Shown one piece after another: positions 40,739 through 43,760 of a stretch of DNA of 43,760 bases (the stretch's first letter is position 1; each line of letters opens with the position of its first letter). This DNA comes from Dehalococcoidia bacterium (GTDB lineage: Bacteria > Chloroflexota > Dehalococcoidia > GIF9 > AB-539-J10): NCBI GenBank assembly GCA_030602785.1, contig JAUVZB010000012.1, forward strand, positions 1 through 43,760, written 5' to 3'. The notes beneath the pieces are model-generated. The model saw only the letters and a list, made by a program, of their open reading frames with translations. It was not told where the DNA came from and made no database searches. The translations under genes and the position numbers were made by a program.

Positions 40739-41553
40739 CGGCGAGCGCTGCCGTCGAGCACTTTCCGCAGCCGCTTCAGCCGGTCGTCTTTGCCGACCAG
40801 CCGCAGCATGTTCAACCGCACCTGCTCCGCCATCTCCGTGGTGTCCATTCCGTGGACGATGGCCAGGGCCTGCAGCACCGTCTTGACAAGGTCAGGCATC
40901 GCCGGCTCGCCATAGACCCACTGCGGCCCGCCGGGGTTGTCGGTCTCGGTCAGGAGTTGACCGACGGGAACCTCGCGCGCGATGGCTTGTATCTGCTCTG
41001 AGGCGAGCAACTCACAGCCAAACGTGAAGTAGTATCCGCGCTCGACCATCCTGCGCAGCGGCTCCGGAGGCCCGGAGTACCAGTGAATGATGGCGCGCTC
41101 GGTGTCGTAGCGCTCCAGCAGCTCGGCGACCTCAGCCTCCGCGCCCCAGGTGTGGAGGTTCACGACCTTGCCCTGCTCCTTCGCCGCGGAGAGGAAGAAC
41201 TCGAGCACCCTCTCCTGCGCATCGTATTGGGAGCAATCCCGCACGTGGCGGAAGTCCATCCCCACCTCACCGAACATCGGGCTACCCTCCAACTCTTCCT
41301 CGAACTCGTCCAGTCGAGTCACGTAGTACGGCGCGTTCCAGGGATGGACGCCGAGCGTGGCGACGACGTAGTCCGAGCGCTCCTGTATCAGAAGCGCCCT
41401 CTCGTACGACTGCGGCGCCATCGCCACGCTGACGGTGACGATACGCTCCTCTTCGAGCTGGTCCAGCACGGCGCCAAGCCACGTGTCCGGGTACTCATCG
41501 ATGTGGGCATGAGCGTCAACAAGAACGGGGAGTCCGGATGCAATGTCTGCCAT
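40735..41553 (-). CDS. TatD-family metal-dependent hydrolase
   Basis: 272-aa TIM-barrel. Metal ligands in order: DAHAHID (HxH), FGEVGMDF (Glu), NLHTWG (His), IHWYSG (His) and TETDNPG (Asp). Relatives are DNases or exonucleases. VLVDAHAHIDEYPDTWLGAV and ATLGVHPWNAPYYV are characteristic. The extended frame to 41703 is not needed: ATG 41553 lies 8 nt past the -10 element, implying a leaderless mRNA. Divergent from the IlvD/Edd-family gene. Confidence 0.88.
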   Translation of the reverse strand: MADIASGLPVLVDAHAHIDEYPDTWLGAVLDQLEEERIVTVSVAMAPQSYERALLIQERSDYVVATLGVHPWNAPYYVTRLDEFEEELEGSPMFGEVGMDFRHVRDCSQYDAQERVLEFFLSAAKEQGKVVNLHTWGAEAEVAELLERYDTERAIIHWYSGPPEPLRRMVERGYYFTFGCELLASEQIQAIAREVPVGQLLTETDNPGGPQWVYGEPAMPDLVKTVLQALAIVHGMDTTEMAEQVRLNMLRLVGKDDRLKRLRKVLDGSARR

Positions 41554-41560
41554 GTGCACT

Positions 41561-41627
41561 ATTGTGCCCGCACGGCTCCGACGCGTCAAAACCCCGGCAT
41601 CTGTCACATGCGCGCCACCTGTGACAG
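41561..41627 (-). promoter_or_regulatory. Divergent promoter region of tatD-like and ilvD-like genes
   Basis: Minus strand: TTGACG (41584-41589) and CACAAT (41561-41566), spacer 17 nt, leaderless start at 41553. A perfect inverted repeat CTGTCAC (41601-41607) / GTGACAG (41621-41627) lies just upstream, between the two divergent starts, and may be an operator for either gene. Confidence 0.6.
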
Positions 41628-41681
41628 AATGGTCAGCAACACAAGGGTCGTTTGCCACCCGGCCATCAAGGAGGCACAGCC

Positions 41682-43442
41682 ATGACGCTGAAGAGTGACG
41701 CACTCAGGAGAAACGCGCCGGAGTCACTGCCGCTCTACCTCTCCGGCGCAGTGACAGAGGAGGACTACAGCAAGCCGCTCGTCCTCGTGCACTCCACACA
41801 CGGTCAATCGCATCCGGGGAGCTACCACCTCGACCGCCTGGTGAGACAGGCAACACTCGCCATCCACGAGGCCGGCGGCGCAGCATTCAATTTCACCACG
41901 ACCGACCTCTGCGACGGTGTGGCCACGGGCCACGACGGCATGAACTACATCCTTCCGTCCCGCGATTTCATCGCGGGCATCATCGAGGCCTACGTACAGG
42001 GACACGCATTCGATGCCGCCGTGCTGGCAGCCAGCTGTGACAAGGCACTCCCGGCTGTACTCATCGCAGCGGGCCGGCTCAAGGACGAGATACCGGCGGT
42101 GATAGTTCCGGGTGGCTCGGGCGGGATAGGAAGCTGTTACCTGCTGAGCGGCGACATCGCGGCAACATTCGGCCGGGTGCAGGCCGGCCTCGAACAACCG
42201 GAGGAACTGCGCTACGTGCAGCGCCTTTCGCTCCCATGCGAGGGCGCGTGCCAGTACATGGGCACGGCATCCACGATGCAGGTGATGGCGGAGGCGCTCG
42301 GCCTGGCACCGCCAACGTCGGCCCTTGCCCCCGCTAATGAGCGTTATGTCCTCACTGCGGCGAGACAGGCAGGATACCTGGTCATGGACCTGTTGAAGCG
42401 TGGAGTGAAAGTCCGGGACATCCTCACGGAGGCGTCCTTGGGAAACGCAGTGGTCATCCACCAGGCGACCGGCGGCTCGACCAACGCACTGCTGCACCTG
42501 CCGGCCATCGCCGCCGCTGCAGGTCTGGACTTCGACGTCCGTGTGTTCGACACGCTCGGGCAGCGGACTCCCTACCTCACCAACCTGCACTCGGCGGGCG
42601 ACTACGCCTCGCGGCAGTTCTGGTACGCGGGAGGCACGCAGAGAGTGATATCGCTGCTCGCCGACTCGGGCCTCCTGGAACTGGACGCGATGACGGTGAC
42701 GGGCAAGACACTCCGTGAGAACCTGAAAGACGTGACGCGTACGGACTTCTTCCGTGCGGGAGAGGGCTATCTGGCGAACTACGCGACACGCGAGGGCTCA
42801 CGCCGACTCAGGAGGACCGACGTTATCAGGGACTCCGAAGACACCTGCAACACATACGGCTCCGTAGCCATCCTCTACGGCAACCTCGCGCCCGAGGGCG
42901 CGGTTTTCAAGTACAGCGCCTGCGACCCGGCCATGTACGAGCATTCAGGAAGGGCTGTGGTCTTCGAGAGTGAGGAGGACTGCTTCGCGGCCGTGACGGG
43001 ACTGAAGGTCGAGCGGGGCGACATCCTCATCGTCCGCAACGAAGGCCCTGCCTCTTGCGGCATGCCGGAGCTGTTCAACACGAGCGCCGCAATCGTCGCC
43101 ATAGAGCAATACAGGAGTTCAATCGCCCTCATCACCGATGGCCGCTTTTCGGGCGGCACGGCCGGCCCGGTCATCGGCCACGTCTCCCCCGAGGCAGTCG
43201 CGGGAGGCCCAATCGCCCTGATACGGACAGGCGACACGGTGCGTGTCAGCCTTGGCGCGCGGGCGCTGGACATCGTCGCGGTGCAGGAGGGCCCCGCCGA
43301 CCCGGACGGAGTCGCCCGCGTCCTTGAGGAGCGGCGCCTTCGATGGCAACGTCCGCCGCGACGCTACACGACCGGCATGCTCGGCGCCTACACGCGCCTG
43401 GCCACTTCACCGATGAAAGGCGCCTACATGGCCGGTGACTGA
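41682..43442 (+). CDS. IlvD/Edd-family dehydratase, divergent
   Basis: 586 aa, length and order of motifs as in dihydroxy-acid and sugar-acid dehydratases, which remove water from 2,3-dihydroxy carboxylates using an Fe-S cluster and Mg2+. Visible: TTDLCDGVATGHDGMNYILP, SCDKALPAVL (cluster Cys 119), CEGACQYMGTASTM (cluster Cys 190), TGGSTNALLHLPAIA, GPASCGMPEL and DGRFSGGTAGPVIGHVSPEA. The first cluster cysteine of the usual TPC.. HL motif is Ser 47 (HPGSYHLDRL), while Cys 77 replaces the usual Ser in the following motif. ATG 41682 follows AAGGAGGCACAGCC. Likely a sugar-acid or novel acid dehydratase rather than IlvD of branched-chain synthesis; no ilv genes nearby. Confidence 0.9.
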   Translation: MTLKSDALRRNAPESLPLYLSGAVTEEDYSKPLVLVHSTHGQSHPGSYHLDRLVRQATLAIHEAGGAAFNFTTTDLCDGVATGHDGMNYILPSRDFIAGIIEAYVQGHAFDAAVLAASCDKALPAVLIAAGRLKDEIPAVIVPGGSGGIGSCYLLSGDIAATFGRVQAGLEQPEELRYVQRLSLPCEGACQYMGTASTMQVMAEALGLAPPTSALAPANERYVLTAARQAGYLVMDLLKRGVKVRDILTEASLGNAVVIHQATGGSTNALLHLPAIAAAAGLDFDVRVFDTLGQRTPYLTNLHSAGDYASRQFWYAGGTQRVISLLADSGLLELDAMTVTGKTLRENLKDVTRTDFFRAGEGYLANYATREGSRRLRRTDVIRDSEDTCNTYGSVAILYGNLAPEGAVFKYSACDPAMYEHSGRAVVFESEEDCFAAVTGLKVERGDILIVRNEGPASCGMPELFNTSAAIVAIEQYRSSIALITDGRFSGGTAGPVIGHVSPEAVAGGPIALIRTGDTVRVSLGARALDIVAVQEGPADPDGVARVLEERRLRWQRPPRRYTTGMLGAYTRLATSPMKGAYMAGD

Positions 43443-43620
43443 ACACAGGAAGAAGACACGCATGGGCGTCGCGTTCCACCCCACCACGTCACAGCACTAG
43501 CGCCCGACCGGGGCTCCCACCGCTTGAAGCGCGGGACTCTTGTGCCACCAATCATGCGATGCTAGAGTGCCTAATCGCCGGCGTGACCGGGCACAAAAGC
43601 ACAGGCGCGACCCTCCAGGC

Positions 43621-43760
43621 CTAGGAGCCTGTCGGAATAACCACACTGATGGTGAGGCTACACAGCGTAGGGCAGGGTTGGTGCGCCACTCCACGAAGGC
43701 CGGGGGTGCGCATTCAGTTCACCTGCGCCCCATGGCCGAGCTACTCCCTTCGTACCAATG
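43621..43760 (+). mobile_element. Insertion sequence terminus with truncated transposase start
   Basis: Begins CTAG-GAGCCTGTCGGAATAA and is about 93% identical to the reverse complement of 1-138. ATG at 43732 opens a frame MAELLPSYQ that runs off the window, equivalent to the VADLLPSYR start at the left end. The sequence from 43443 to 43620 shows no gene; it contains only a TATGCTA-like GATGCTAGAG (43558-43567) and unremarkable sequence. Confidence 0.75.

Overview
This 43.8 kb, GC-rich window looks like chromosomal sequence from an uncultivated environmental bacterium. The gene set suggests Chloroflexota of the Dehalococcoidia/SAR202 type: paralogous mandelate-racemase-type enolases, phosphotriesterase-like hydrolases, a TRAP transporter, Ldh2-type dehydrogenase, DUF3467, DUF4349 and CFI-box proteins, and a sigma-70 factor. 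This placement is inference from gene content; there is no rRNA or other phylogenetic marker and I saw no tRNA or CRISPR array. Sigma-70 promoters with 17-nt spacers are easy to find, and several sit so close to the start codon that the mRNAs should be leaderless.

Layout. Both window ends are copies of the same insertion-sequence terminus in inverted orientation (1-138 and 43621-43760, about 93% identical), each breaking off just inside a transposase start. A 99-bp non-coding relative with CTAG target duplications lies at 1431-1529. Next come a hypothetical gene, a HigB/HigA toxin-antitoxin operon with an unknown third gene (1536-2859), a B3/B4-domain protein, an Ldh2-family oxidoreductase set among degenerate repeats, and a four-helix-bundle suffix protein. 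A family of tiny membrane proteins (6690, 6874, 8598) surrounds a MntA/HepT toxin-antitoxin pair and a membrane-anchored methyltransferase. A minus-strand operon (8855-15191) encodes a methyltransferase plus a complete family-5 (peptide/nickel) ABC importer, behind a promoter overlapped by a perfect palindrome. Rieske ferredoxin and DUF3467 genes follow.

The largest unit is a minus-strand catabolic island (16601-27059): TRAP transporter DctP-DctQ-DctM, an enolase-superfamily enzyme, two tandem phosphotriesterase-like hydrolases, a nitrilase-superfamily amidohydrolase, a second enolase-superfamily enzyme, and a class III aminotransferase followed by a broken enolase tail. It has a near-consensus promoter and diverges from a MarR-type regulator. 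It probably imports an organic anion and then opens lactone/ester, amide and alpha-proton bonds before transamination; the substrate is unknown.

The right third holds a HEPN pseudogene, a DUF4956 / VTC polyphosphate polymerase-like / CotH-kinase operon, two tandem orphan glycine-betaine-type binding lipoproteins, a methyltransferase-DUF4349-AhpD operon (the last frameshifted), a sigma-70 factor with a palindrome around its promoter, a CFI-box secreted protein, a TatD-like hydrolase and an IlvD/Edd-family dehydratase. The two binding-protein genes share a structured leader that I consider the most interesting undescribed element: a conserved block plus a 17-bp inverted repeat closing a loop of about 145 nt, with a compensatory base-pair change.
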